From contig CABZIT010000006.1 in assembly GCA_902525795.1 (NCBI GenBank), positions 1 through 51,872 of the forward strand: a stretch of 51,872 nt of DNA. Reading direction: 5' to 3'. This document shows positions 37,115-45,348 of the stretch, piece after piece. The notes under the pieces are model-generated. The model was not told the origin of the DNA, did no database searches, and saw nothing but the letters and a program-made list of their open reading frames with translations. Each line of letters begins with the position of its first letter. Position 1 is the stretch's first letter. This DNA comes from an uncultured Bacteroidota bacterium (GTDB lineage Bacteria > Bacteroidota > Bacteroidia > Flavobacteriales > Flavobacteriaceae). Both the position numbers and the translations under genes were made by a program.

Positions 37115-37411
37115 CTAAAAAAACTTTTTAACTCTATTTATAAGGGTGTTTGCACTCTCTTCACCCCTTTGTCGCCATTTCATCTCTCCACTTTTATATA
37201 TAATAAAAGTAGGAACCCCTTTAATTCGCAAAGCATCAGCTAGTTCATTATTTTTTTCAACATCAATTTTAATGATCTTAGCCTTATCTCCTAACGCAGC
37301 AGCAACATCTTTAACAACAGGATGCATAATTTTGGAGGTTTCATCCCATTCAGTAAAAAATTCTAGAAGAACGGGCACCTCTACATTGATCAAGTCTCCA
37401 AATCTGGCCAT
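37115..37411 (-). CDS. Thioredoxin-fold protein without active-site cysteines
   Basis: A 98-residue single thioredoxin domain: VPVLLEFFTEW, then KIIKIDVEKNNELADALRIK, then GVPTFIIYKSGE. The usual WCGPCK site is replaced by WDETSK (W22-K27), so both catalytic cysteines are missing. The protein has no cysteine anywhere. The cis-proline (P67) is kept, so the fold is intact. It cannot do thiol-disulfide exchange. Similar cysteine-less thioredoxins are, as far as I recall, known in other flavobacteria, so this is likely a preserved variant rather than decay. A binding or chaperone-like role is inference. It has its own exact -7 element upstream and no signal peptide, so it is cytoplasmic. Confidence 0.88.
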   Translation of the reverse strand: MARFGDLINVEVPVLLEFFTEWDETSKIMHPVVKDVAAALGDKAKIIKIDVEKNNELADALRIKGVPTFIIYKSGEMKWRQRGEESANTLINRVKKFF

Positions 37412-37430
37412 AAGTCTACTTAATTATTTA

Positions 37431-37438
37431 CAAAGATA
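37431..37438 (-). promoter_or_regulatory. Candidate -7 element for the cysteine-less thioredoxin
   Basis: The minus strand reads TATCTTTG, an exact TAnnTTTG match 19 bases before the ATG at 37411. No -33 box is found at normal spacing. Confidence 0.45.
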
Positions 37439-37503
37439 ATATTTTAATAAAATTTTCTGTTAAAACAATGTTAATCAATTATTTAGATGATATTGTTAAA
37501 ATC

Positions 37504-37534
37504 TTTGAAAATTAAGAATCAATTTATAGCTATG
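37504..37534 (+). promoter_or_regulatory. Candidate promoter of the sugar MFS gene
   Basis: TTTG (37504-37507), a 19-base spacer, then TAGCTATG, which differs from TAnnTTTG at one position. The spacing is what the Bacteroidetes sigma factor prefers. It ends 42 bases before the ATG at 37577. Confidence 0.4.
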
Positions 37535-37576
37535 TTTTTATTAAATTGGAGCTTACTAACCAACCTAATTTAAATT

Positions 37577-39223
37577 ATGAAAAATCAAAATAATCCAGCA
37601 TTATTTACACTGATAACAGTATTTTTCTTTTGGGGTTTTTTTGGGGCCTCAAATGGTGTTTTTATTCCATTCTGTAAAACCTATTTTCAAATAGATCAAT
37701 TTCAAGCTCAACTTGTCGAATTTGCATTTTATGGAGCTTATTTCGTAGGCGCATTAGTATTATTTATCTGGTCAAGCTATTCTAAAAAAGATATTTTAAA
37801 TAATTGGGGATATAAAAAAGGAATAATTTATGGTTTGATAATTTCCATCCTAGGAGCTGTAATAATGTGGCCATCGGTTAACGGTGCTCAGCAAGGAGAT
37901 ACTGAAGTTTTCTATTATGTTCTTGTTGCATTATTCATCATTGGATTAGGATTCTCACTACAACAAACTGCTGCAAACCCATTTGCGGTATCACTTGGCG
38001 ACGCTTCGACTGGATCAAACAGACTAAATTTGGCTGGTGGAGTCAATTCTTTTGGCACTGCCATTGGTCCAATACTGATTGCCTTTGTACTATTTGGGTC
38101 TGCCTCAGAGGTTAATTGGGATATTATTAAATTAAGCTCAGTTCAAGGATTATATATAGCAGTGGCCGTTGCTTTTGGGTTAGTAGCAATATTTTTTTAT
38201 GTTTCAAAAAATCTTCCAGATGCAAAAAATGATGAACCATTTGAGTCTGCCAATAAAGCCAAAACCATGCTTATTATCATGACTGTTATCATGACACTTT
38301 GCTTTGGCTGGATTTTTTACTCATACACCTCTGCTTTTGATAATAGCTCTGTTGAAGAATTGGAAATAATAAGACTTCTACTAACTATTATTTGTCTTCT
38401 CTCTGTATTTGTATTAGTTTTCAGAGCATATTTTTCAGCTACTAAAAATTCCGATGGATGGGGAGCCTTAAAATATCCTCAACTTGCTTGGGGTATGTTA
38501 GCAATTTTCACGTATGTAGGAGTTGAGGTAACAATCCAAAGTAATTTGGGAGAATTACTTAAAGCAGATATTGGGAATGGCCTAAATGCAATTGGTCTTC
38601 CTATTCTTGACGAAGCACAAAGCGCAAAATATATTGCACTATATTGGGGAGGGCTGATGATTGGTAGATGGACAGGGTCAATTGGAGCATTTGATATATC
38701 AAAATCTTTAAAAAAGATATTATTAGTCTTAACCCCTTTTATTGCTTTTGGTGTCGTAATAGCGGTAAATTCGTTTAGTAATCCCCTAACAATTCCTGAA
38801 ATTGGAATTTTTTCTATGTTAATTGTTATTCAAATTATTGGGTTTTATTATGCAAAAGATAATGCCCTTAAAATGATGGGGATTTTTAGTTTCTTGGGTG
38901 TAATAGCCATGTTAATAGGAATATTTGGTTCAGGACAAATTGCTCTGTTTGCTTTTCTAACAGGAGGTTTGTTTTGCTCAATCATGTGGCCCTGTATCTT
39001 CTCTCTAAGTATTACAGGTCTCGGAAAATATACTTCACAAGGCTCCTCTTTTTTAGTTATGATGATTTTAGGTGGAGCTATAATACCTCCTCTTCAAGGT
39101 AAACTTGCGGATATTTTTGGAATAATAACATCCTATTGGGTAGCTGTTATTTGCTTTGTATTTCTTGTGATTTATGCATACATGACAAAAAAAATCCTAG
39201 CAAATCAAAATCTTATTAGCTAG
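37577..39223 (+). CDS. Sugar MFS transporter, FucP/GluP type
   Basis: A 548-residue major facilitator with about 12 or more helices. It resembles the fucose/glucose/galactose:proton symporters. Supporting segments are FFFWGFFGASNGVFIPFCK at residues 11-29, LQQTAANPFAVSLGD near 129-143 and NLAGGVNSFGTAIGP near 151-165. In the second half they are YWGGLMIGRWTG near 354-365 and MWPCIFSLSITGLGKYTSQGS. It is about 110 residues longer than E. coli FucP; the extra length is spread over extended loops and helices in the middle. Substrate is probably a hexose or deoxyhexose, but no sugar-catabolic gene is adjacent to confirm this. polA follows after 39 bases. Confidence 0.87.
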   Translation: MKNQNNPALFTLITVFFFWGFFGASNGVFIPFCKTYFQIDQFQAQLVEFAFYGAYFVGALVLFIWSSYSKKDILNNWGYKKGIIYGLIISILGAVIMWPSVNGAQQGDTEVFYYVLVALFIIGLGFSLQQTAANPFAVSLGDASTGSNRLNLAGGVNSFGTAIGPILIAFVLFGSASEVNWDIIKLSSVQGLYIAVAVAFGLVAIFFYVSKNLPDAKNDEPFESANKAKTMLIIMTVIMTLCFGWIFYSYTSAFDNSSVEELEIIRLLLTIICLLSVFVLVFRAYFSATKNSDGWGALKYPQLAWGMLAIFTYVGVEVTIQSNLGELLKADIGNGLNAIGLPILDEAQSAKYIALYWGGLMIGRWTGSIGAFDISKSLKKILLVLTPFIAFGVVIAVNSFSNPLTIPEIGIFSMLIVIQIIGFYYAKDNALKMMGIFSFLGVIAMLIGIFGSGQIALFAFLTGGLFCSIMWPCIFSLSITGLGKYTSQGSSFLVMMILGGAIIPPLQGKLADIFGIITSYWVAVICFVFLVIYAYMTKKILANQNLIS

Positions 39224-39262
39224 GGGTTTAAAATGTATGAATTTTATTAATAACTAGGATAT

Positions 39263-41944
39263 TTGGAAACAAAAAAAAAGCTTTTTCTTGTTGATGCATA
39301 TGCTTTAATTTTTCGTGGATACTACGCATTTATAAAAAATCCAAGAATAAATTCAAAAGGAGTTGATACCTCAGCCATAATGGGTTTTACTAATTCTCTT
39401 TTTGATGTTATTAAAAGGGAAAAACCAGATTATATTGCTGTATGTTTTGATAAAGGAGGCAGTCATGAAAGAACCAAAATTTTCAAAGAATACAAAGCAA
39501 ATAGAGATGAAACACCAGAAGCAATTAAAATAGCCGTTCCATACATTGAAAAAATTCTAAAATCATTAAATATTGCAATAGTGGTAAAGGAAGGTTATGA
39601 GGCTGATGATATAATTGGAACAATTGCAAAAAAAGCAAAACAAAAAAATCTTAAGACTTACATGGTGACACCAGATAAAGATTTTGCGCAATTAGTTGAA
39701 AAAGATATCTATATGTACAGACCAGTTTTCGGTGGAGGTTATGAAACTTGGGGAATTGATGAAGTATTAAAAAAGTTTGAAATAAATAAAACATCTCAGG
39801 TCATTGATTTTTTAGCAATGAAAGGGGATTCTGTCGATAATATTCCTGGTCTTCCTGGAGTTGGTGATAAAACAGCAAAAAAATTTATCAGCGAATTTGG
39901 ATCTTTAGAAGGTTTATTTGAAAATACTGATCAATTAAAAGGAAAAATCAAAGAGAAAGTTGAACAAAATAAAGAGCTTGGGATTTTGTCTAAAAAACTT
40001 GCGACAATCATTACTGATGTTCCTGTAAGCTTTAGAATTGAAGATTTTAAACTAAATGTTAGTGAATTAGATGAAACAAAAAACTTATTTGATGATTTAG
40101 AGTTTAGAAGATTAAGTAAAAGCCTAAACTCAATATTTTCAAATTTTCATGATACCGTTGAAAAAAAAAATGATTCAAAAAATAACGGACAATTTGATTT
40201 ATTTGCAAACACTGAAAGAGAAACAATTTCTAAAAAAAATAATTTAATTATTCAAAAAGTTCAGTATGGAATTTCATTCGAACTATTTGAAAAAAAAATG
40301 CATGGAAAAAAAAAGGTTAGCTACACACTACACAAATCCGATCAAAATGAATTAATAGGAATTTCTATTTGTTGGCAAAAAGATCTAGTGTATCTAATAA
40401 ACCTTACATCAAAAATAAATTTAAGTTTTATTGAATCTTTTTTTTCAAATGACTGTGAAAAAATTTCATATGATTTAAAATCGGATATTAAATTACTACT
40501 ACAGAACAAAATTTCTGTAAAAAGTAGGGTGTTTGATGTTCAATTATCTCACTATTTAATTAATGCTGATGCGAGTCATAACTTAATAAATCTTTCAAAA
40601 AAATACCTTAATATTCAAATCGATAAAAATTCTAATGAGCTTGAAAATTATGAAATATCAAATTTGATATTTCAGCTTTATAATCCATTATGTGCTGACC
40701 TTAAGAAAAAAAATCAGCTAGATCTTTATGAAAAAATTGAGATTCCCTTACTGAAAGTTTTAGCATCAATGGAGATCGAGGGTATAAATTTAGATACTAA
40801 ATTTTTAAATAATCTTTCAGTAAAAACTAACCAAAATCTGATAAAAATTCAAAAAGATATTTTTGAAATAACAGGTGAGGAATTTAACATATCATCTCCC
40901 AAACAACTAGGGGAAATATTATTTGAAAAAATGAAGGTCAGTAAAAACCCAAAAAAAACTAAAACTGGCCAATACTCAACTGCGGAAGACATTTTGTCTA
41001 ATCTCGCAAAGGATAATGATTTTGTAAAATTAATCCTTAAATTCAGAAGCGTCTCTAAACTTTTAAATACTTACATTGATTCTCTTCCAAAACAAATTTC
41101 TAAATCTACTAACAGAATCCACACAAATTTTTTACAAACCGTGGCTGCTACTGGGAGACTTAGTAGTGTTAATCCAAATCTTCAAAATATTCCCATTAGA
41201 ACTGAGAGTGGAAAAGAGATTAGAAAAGCATTTATCCCAAGAAATAAAGATTTTTTCTTGATGGCTGCCGATTATTCACAAATTGAACTTAGGGTAATTG
41301 CTGCGCTAAGTAAAGAGGATAATATGATTCGTTCATTTGAAAAAAACGAAGATATTCATTTGTCAACTGCTGCAACTGTATTTAACATCCCTTTAGAAAA
41401 GGTTACCAAACAACAAAGATCTCATGCAAAAATTGTAAATTTTGGTATAATTTACGGAGTTTCTGCCTTTGGCTTAAGCAATCAAACAGATTTGAATATA
41501 AAGGAATCAAAAAACCTGATAGATACCTACTATGAAAAATACCCCAAACTAAAACAATTTATAGAAAAGCAAATTTCTTTTGCTAGAGACAAAGGATATG
41601 TTGAGACCATACTTGGTAGAAGAAGAGTACTAAGAGATATTAACTCAAGTAATAGTATTATAAAAAGTGCAGCAGAAAGAAATGCAGTAAATGCACCGAT
41701 TCAAGGAAGTGCTGCAGATATAATAAAAATGTCAATGATTAATATTCAAAAAGCATTTATTTCAAAAAAAATCAAAAGTAAAATGCTATTGCAGATTCAT
41801 GATGAGTTGGTTTTCGATGTGTTTAAACCAGAGTTAAATCAGGTGATGGAGATTGTAAGATATCAAATGGAAAACGTATTCAAATTGGGTATTCCCCTTT
41901 CAGTAGATATTAATTATGGAGTGAATTGGTTGGAGGCTCATTAA
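39263..41944 (+). CDS. polA: DNA polymerase I with a degenerate proofreading domain
   Basis: An 893-residue family A polymerase for Okazaki fragment processing and repair. The 5' nuclease domain is intact (DAYALIFRGYYAF, YEADDIIG at 112-119, TPDKDF at 136-141, GDSVDNIPGLPGVGDKTA near 188-205). Polymerase motifs are intact: motif A DYSQIELR (670-677), motif B R719-x3-K723-x7-Y731, and motif C HDE (846-848). In the middle domain the DxE pair of the 3'-5' exonuclease is T355 and H357. One aspartate (D408) remains, but the YxxxD motif is absent. The start is TTG: METKKKLFLVDAYALIF gives the family N terminus and the next ATG is 40 codons in. Confidence 0.95.
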   Translation: METKKKLFLVDAYALIFRGYYAFIKNPRINSKGVDTSAIMGFTNSLFDVIKREKPDYIAVCFDKGGSHERTKIFKEYKANRDETPEAIKIAVPYIEKILKSLNIAIVVKEGYEADDIIGTIAKKAKQKNLKTYMVTPDKDFAQLVEKDIYMYRPVFGGGYETWGIDEVLKKFEINKTSQVIDFLAMKGDSVDNIPGLPGVGDKTAKKFISEFGSLEGLFENTDQLKGKIKEKVEQNKELGILSKKLATIITDVPVSFRIEDFKLNVSELDETKNLFDDLEFRRLSKSLNSIFSNFHDTVEKKNDSKNNGQFDLFANTERETISKKNNLIIQKVQYGISFELFEKKMHGKKKVSYTLHKSDQNELIGISICWQKDLVYLINLTSKINLSFIESFFSNDCEKISYDLKSDIKLLLQNKISVKSRVFDVQLSHYLINADASHNLINLSKKYLNIQIDKNSNELENYEISNLIFQLYNPLCADLKKKNQLDLYEKIEIPLLKVLASMEIEGINLDTKFLNNLSVKTNQNLIKIQKDIFEITGEEFNISSPKQLGEILFEKMKVSKNPKKTKTGQYSTAEDILSNLAKDNDFVKLILKFRSVSKLLNTYIDSLPKQISKSTNRIHTNFLQTVAATGRLSSVNPNLQNIPIRTESGKEIRKAFIPRNKDFFLMAADYSQIELRVIAALSKEDNMIRSFEKNEDIHLSTAATVFNIPLEKVTKQQRSHAKIVNFGIIYGVSAFGLSNQTDLNIKESKNLIDTYYEKYPKLKQFIEKQISFARDKGYVETILGRRRVLRDINSSNSIIKSAAERNAVNAPIQGSAADIIKMSMINIQKAFISKKIKSKMLLQIHDELVFDVFKPELNQVMEIVRYQMENVFKLGIPLSVDINYGVNWLEAH

Positions 41945-41959
41945 AAATTTATTTTATTT

Positions 41960-41990
41960 TTTGCTAATTATTATATTAATTGTAGATTTG
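41960..41990 (+). promoter_or_regulatory. Promoter of the ribosomal protein operon (rplM)
   Basis: TTTG (41960-41963), a 19-base spacer, then TAGATTTG (41983-41990). Both elements match the Bacteroidetes -33/-7 consensus exactly. Transcription should start near 41996, leaving a leader of about 29 bases before the TTG at 42025. This is the best-formed promoter in the window. Confidence 0.7.
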
Positions 41991-42024
41991 CGTGCTCTTT
42001 TTGAGAATAATAAAGTTTTTAAAT

Positions 42025-42471
42025 TTGGATACAAAAAGTTTTAAAACCATTTCAACAAATAAAAAAACAGTCAATAAAGACTGGATTCTTGTTGATGCTA
42101 AAGGCCAAAATCTTGGAAGATTAGCCTCCAGAATTGCAATATTATTGAGAGGGAAGAATAAACCAAACTTTAGCCCTCATGTTGATTGTGGAGATAACGT
42201 GGTCGTGATAAATTCAGCAAAGATTAATCTTACAGGTAAAAAGTGGAGCCAAAAAAATTATATTCGTTACACAGGATATCCCGGAGGTCAACGAAGTTTA
42301 AATGCAACTGAATTATTTAATAAAAATCCAAATACAATTATTGAAAAGGCAGTAAAGGGAATGCTTCCAAAAAATAAACTAGGATCAAAAATTTTCAAAA
42401 ATTTACATGTTAATGTTGCAGAAGATCATAAGTTTTCTGCACAAAAGCCCAAACCTTTTAACTTCAACTAA
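42025..42471 (+). CDS. rplM: 50S ribosomal protein L13
   Basis: A 148-residue L13, first gene of the rplM-rpsI-rpsB-tsf block. Family sequence is clear: DWILVDAKGQNLGRLASRIA, HVDCGDNVVVINSAKI, YPGGQR, KGMLPKNKLG and a C-terminal HKFSAQKP. An open frame extends back to GTG at 41992, but that codon is 2 bases after the -7 element and would be untranscribed or at the very 5' end. I chose the TTG at 42025, which gives the flavobacterial L13 start MDTKSFKTISTNKKTVNKDW. The stop overlaps the rpsI start by one base (TAATG). Confidence 0.95.
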   Translation: MDTKSFKTISTNKKTVNKDWILVDAKGQNLGRLASRIAILLRGKNKPNFSPHVDCGDNVVVINSAKINLTGKKWSQKNYIRYTGYPGGQRSLNATELFNKNPNTIIEKAVKGMLPKNKLGSKIFKNLHVNVAEDHKFSAQKPKPFNFN

Positions 42472-42863
42472 TGGAAAAAAATATAATACACAAAATTGGT
42501 AGAAGAAAAACCTCTGTTGCTAGAATATATTTAAAAAAGGGGAAAGGTAACATATTAATTAACAGTAAAGATTGGAAAAGCTACTTTCCTTCTCCTTCTC
42601 ATCAGTTTAAAGTCAACCAACCATTTAATGTTTGCGGTCTTGATAATTCATTTGACATGTCAATCAATGTTTATGGTGGTGGTATGACAGGTCAAGTAGA
42701 GGCTATCAGATTAGCAGTTTCAAGAGCGCTTTGTGAAGTTGATGAGAATTACAGAAAAATGCTCAAACCACTTGGACTCCTTACAAGAGACCCAAGAATG
42801 GTAGAAAGAAAGAAATTTGGTCAAAAGAAAGCAAGAAAAAAATTCCAATTCTCAAAAAGATAA
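42471..42863 (+). CDS. rpsI: 30S ribosomal protein S9
   Basis: A 130-residue S9 of normal length. It starts with the typical IGRRKTSVARIYLKKGKG. It contains VYGGGMTGQVEAIRLAVSRA (about 68-87) and LTRDPRMVERKKFGQKKAR. It ends in the basic tail FQFSKR that reaches the P-site tRNA. Coupled to rplM by a one-base overlap. A long inverted repeat follows before rpsB. Confidence 0.97.
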   Translation: MEKNIIHKIGRRKTSVARIYLKKGKGNILINSKDWKSYFPSPSHQFKVNQPFNVCGLDNSFDMSINVYGGGMTGQVEAIRLAVSRALCEVDENYRKMLKPLGLLTRDPRMVERKKFGQKKARKKFQFSKR

Positions 42864-42870
42864 AATTAGT

Positions 42871-42925
42871 TTAGCATCTAAATATTCAAGGCTTAAATTT
42901 TTTTATACCACTTGAATATTGCTAA
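42871..42925. repeat. Inverted repeat in the rpsI-rpsB spacer (possible rpsB leader structure)
   Basis: AATATTCAAG (42881-42890) and CTTGAATATT (42911-42920) are perfect 10-base arms around a 20-base loop. Outside them TTAGC (42871-42875) and GCTAA (42921-42925) also pair, with a 5-base bulge ATCTA on the left arm. The structure ends 25 bases before the rpsB ATG. It lacks a T-run, so it is not a simple terminator; a leader regulated by S2 is possible. Confidence 0.6.
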
Positions 42926-42950
42926 TAAACAAGAACGTAAACTAAATAAA

Positions 42951-43727
42951 ATGAATAAACCACAAGTCAAAGATTTAATACATGCCGGTGTACATTTTGG
43001 TCATTTAACCAGAAAATGGAATCCCAATATGTCTCCATACATATACATGGAAAAAAATGGGATTCACATCATTAATTTATATAAAACGCAAGCAAAATTA
43101 GAAGAAGCCTGCAATGCATTAAAAAAGATTGCTGCTTCCGGAAGAAAAATACTATTTGTTGCGACAAAAAAACAAGCTAAAGATATTGTTTCAAATTCAT
43201 CAAAAGGGGTTAATATGCCCTACATAACTGAAAGATGGCCTGGAGGAATGTTAACTAACTTTGTTACAATAAGAAGAGCAGTAAAAAAAATGTCATCAAT
43301 TGATAGAATGAAGCAAGATGGCACATTTAATTCTCTCTCTAAAAAAGAAAAGTTACAAATTAGCAGGTTAAGAGAGAAACTTGAAAAGAATCTTGGATCA
43401 ATTTCTACAATGACTAGACTTCCCGGAGCAATATTCATTGTTGATGTTGTCCGTGAAAAAATTGCGATTAAAGAAGCGCAAAAACTTAACATACCAATCT
43501 TTGCAATGGTAGATACCAACTCTGACCCCAGAGGTATTGATTATATTATCCCTTCCAATGATGATGCTTCTAAGTCAATTTCAAAAATTTTAAAGCATGT
43601 TTGCAAGTCAATTTCAGAAGGTATTTCTGAAAGAAATGATGTCAAAGAAAAAGAAGCACAATCTAAATCAGTTGAAAATGATAATGAATCAAAAACTAAA
43701 TCGGACAAGCAAGAAGCTAAGTCTTAA
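42951..43727 (+). CDS. rpsB: 30S ribosomal protein S2
   Basis: A 258-residue S2. Family segments: KDLIHAGVHFGHLTRKWNP at the start, YIYMEKNGIHIINLYKTQ, ERWPGGMLTNFVTIRRAV, LPGAIFIVDVVREKIAIKEA and VDTNSDPRGIDYIIPSNDDA. The frame is open back to TTG at 42912, but the extra 13 residues are not family-like and that codon lies inside the inverted repeat. I start at MNKPQVKDLI. The C-terminal tail (about 225-258) is charged and low-complexity, as usual in this class. Confidence 0.96.
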   Translation: MNKPQVKDLIHAGVHFGHLTRKWNPNMSPYIYMEKNGIHIINLYKTQAKLEEACNALKKIAASGRKILFVATKKQAKDIVSNSSKGVNMPYITERWPGGMLTNFVTIRRAVKKMSSIDRMKQDGTFNSLSKKEKLQISRLREKLEKNLGSISTMTRLPGAIFIVDVVREKIAIKEAQKLNIPIFAMVDTNSDPRGIDYIIPSNDDASKSISKILKHVCKSISEGISERNDVKEKEAQSKSVENDNESKTKSDKQEAKS

Positions 43728-43739
43728 ATTCAAATTATC

Positions 43740-44561
43740 ATGATAAAAATTACAGCCTCAGATGTTAATAATCTAAGAAAATCAACAGGAGCTGGGATGA
43801 TGGATTGTAAAAATGCATTAGTTGAAGCAGAGGGTAACTTCGATAAAGCTATTGAGATTTTAAGAAAAAAAGGGCAAAAGGTCGCAGCTAAGAGAGCTGA
43901 TAGAAACTCAAGTGAAGGTGTTGCATTGGCAATCACTGATGATTCTAATGAGGTTGGAATTGGAATTGTTTTGGCTTGCGAAACTGATTTTGTAGCTAAG
44001 AATGATGATTTTGTCAAACTTGCATATGATATTGCTGATATTGCTTTGAATTGTAAAACTAAGGAGGAGTTGTTAAATTCACGATTCGGTAACTCAACAG
44101 TTTCTGAAAAGCTAATTGAACAAACTGGGGTAATTGGAGAAAAAATTCAAATCAATGATTTTAGTAGAATTGAGGCCAATTATGTTGGAACTTATATCCA
44201 CGCAGGAAATAAAATTTCATCTTTAGTTGGATTTGATGTAAAAGTAGAAAATATTGAAACAGTTGGTAAAGATATTTCAATGCAAATCGCTGCTATGAAC
44301 CCAATTGCTTTGGACAAAGAAAGTGTAGATCCTGAGTTAATAAAAAAAGAAATAGAAATTGCAAAAGATCAACTAAAAACTGAAGGTAAGCCCAAGGAAC
44401 TTATTGAAAAAATAGCCATTGGTAAACTGAACAGATTTTTTAAAGATAATACACTAATAAATCAGCAATTTATCAAAGAAAATAAGATTTCTGTGGCTCA
44501 GTATCTAAAAACCTTTGGAGACATTAAAATTTTATCATTCAGCAGAGTTTCAATTGGGTAA
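43740..44561 (+). CDS. tsf: Elongation factor Ts
   Basis: A 273-residue nucleotide-exchange factor for EF-Tu. The N-terminal UBA-like domain has the signature LRKSTGAGMMDCKNALVEAEG (11-31), and the TDF segment needed for EF-Tu contact is present in ACETDFVAKND. The two core subdomains follow, with an IHAGNKISSLVGF segment. It starts 12 bases after rpsB, the near-universal pairing. Confidence 0.97.
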   Translation: MIKITASDVNNLRKSTGAGMMDCKNALVEAEGNFDKAIEILRKKGQKVAAKRADRNSSEGVALAITDDSNEVGIGIVLACETDFVAKNDDFVKLAYDIADIALNCKTKEELLNSRFGNSTVSEKLIEQTGVIGEKIQINDFSRIEANYVGTYIHAGNKISSLVGFDVKVENIETVGKDISMQIAAMNPIALDKESVDPELIKKEIEIAKDQLKTEGKPKELIEKIAIGKLNRFFKDNTLINQQFIKENKISVAQYLKTFGDIKILSFSRVSIG

Positions 44562-44602
44562 TTTATAATTTCCTATAATTTTTTTTCGGCATAAATCTGT
44601 AT

Positions 44603-44610
44603 TATATTTG
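44603..44610 (+). promoter_or_regulatory. Candidate -7 element for pyrH-frr
   Basis: TATATTTG followed by C, an exact match, 28 bases before the pyrH ATG. It would allow pyrH-frr to be transcribed separately from the ribosomal genes. No convincing -33 element is seen. Confidence 0.5.
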
Positions 44611-44638
44611 CTTAGTTAATACAACCTCTACTTGGCAA

Positions 44639-45343
44639 ATGAAATACAAAAGAGTCCTTTTAAAACTTTCAGGAGAAGCAATAAGCGGAAAAAATAAAAA
44701 TGGAATTGATCCTGATATTCTCATCAAATTTTCCAGAGAAATAAAAAAAATATATGATTTAGGAGTTGAAATTGCTATTGTAATTGGAGGAGGAAATATA
44801 TACAGAGGTTTTAATAGTGATTATAAGATTGACAGAGTTCAGGGGGACTATATGGGTATGCTAGCGACTATAATCAATGGATTGGCCCTTCAAAATACAC
44901 TAGAAAATATTGGGATAGCAACAAGATTACAAAGTGCTATAAATGTCAATAAAGTTGCTGAACCTTTTATAAAGAGAAAGGCTATAAGGCACTTGGACAA
45001 AAAAAGAATAGTTATTTTTTCGTCAGGTACTGGAAATCCTTATTTTACAACAGACTCTGCCGCTGTTCTAAGAGCTATAGAAATTGAAGCGGATGTTATT
45101 TTGAAAGGAACTAGAGTGGACGGAATTTATGATGATGATCCAAATAAAAATTCAAAAGCCTTCAAATTTGAAAAAATTTCGTTCAGTGACGCAATAAAAA
45201 AAGGATTAAAAATTATGGATTCTACAGCCTTTACATTGAGTCAAGAGAATAAATTACCCATTATCGTTTTCGATATTAATAAAGAAGATAACTTACTAAG
45301 AGTTGTTAAGGGTGATAAAATTGGTACATTAGTAAATCTTTAA
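44639..45343 (+). CDS. pyrH: UMP kinase
   Basis: A 234-residue amino-acid-kinase-fold enzyme that phosphorylates UMP to UDP. It starts YKRVLLKLSGEAISG, the conserved P-loop-like region. It also has IVIGGGNIYRG (about 46-56), VQGDYMGMLATIINGLALQ, ATRLQSAI and SSGTGNPYFTTDSAAVLRA (about 129-147). The C terminus ends KGDKIGTLVNL. It lies 5 bases before frr, as in most bacteria. Confidence 0.97.
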   Translation: MKYKRVLLKLSGEAISGKNKNGIDPDILIKFSREIKKIYDLGVEIAIVIGGGNIYRGFNSDYKIDRVQGDYMGMLATIINGLALQNTLENIGIATRLQSAINVNKVAEPFIKRKAIRHLDKKRIVIFSSGTGNPYFTTDSAAVLRAIEIEADVILKGTRVDGIYDDDPNKNSKAFKFEKISFSDAIKKGLKIMDSTAFTLSQENKLPIIVFDINKEDNLLRVVKGDKIGTLVNL

Positions 45344-45348
45344 AAATT

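Noticed and set aside
37105-37125. TTTTTGTAGCTAAAAA as a bidirectional terminator between DUF2723 and the thioredoxin gene
   Set aside because: The palindrome is almost all A and T with a tiny central part, so a stable stem is not supported.
41992-42024. GTG-started N-terminal extension of L13
   Set aside because: The codon is 2 bases after an excellent -7 element, and the extra residues do not occur in L13; the TTG at 42025 gives the family N terminus.
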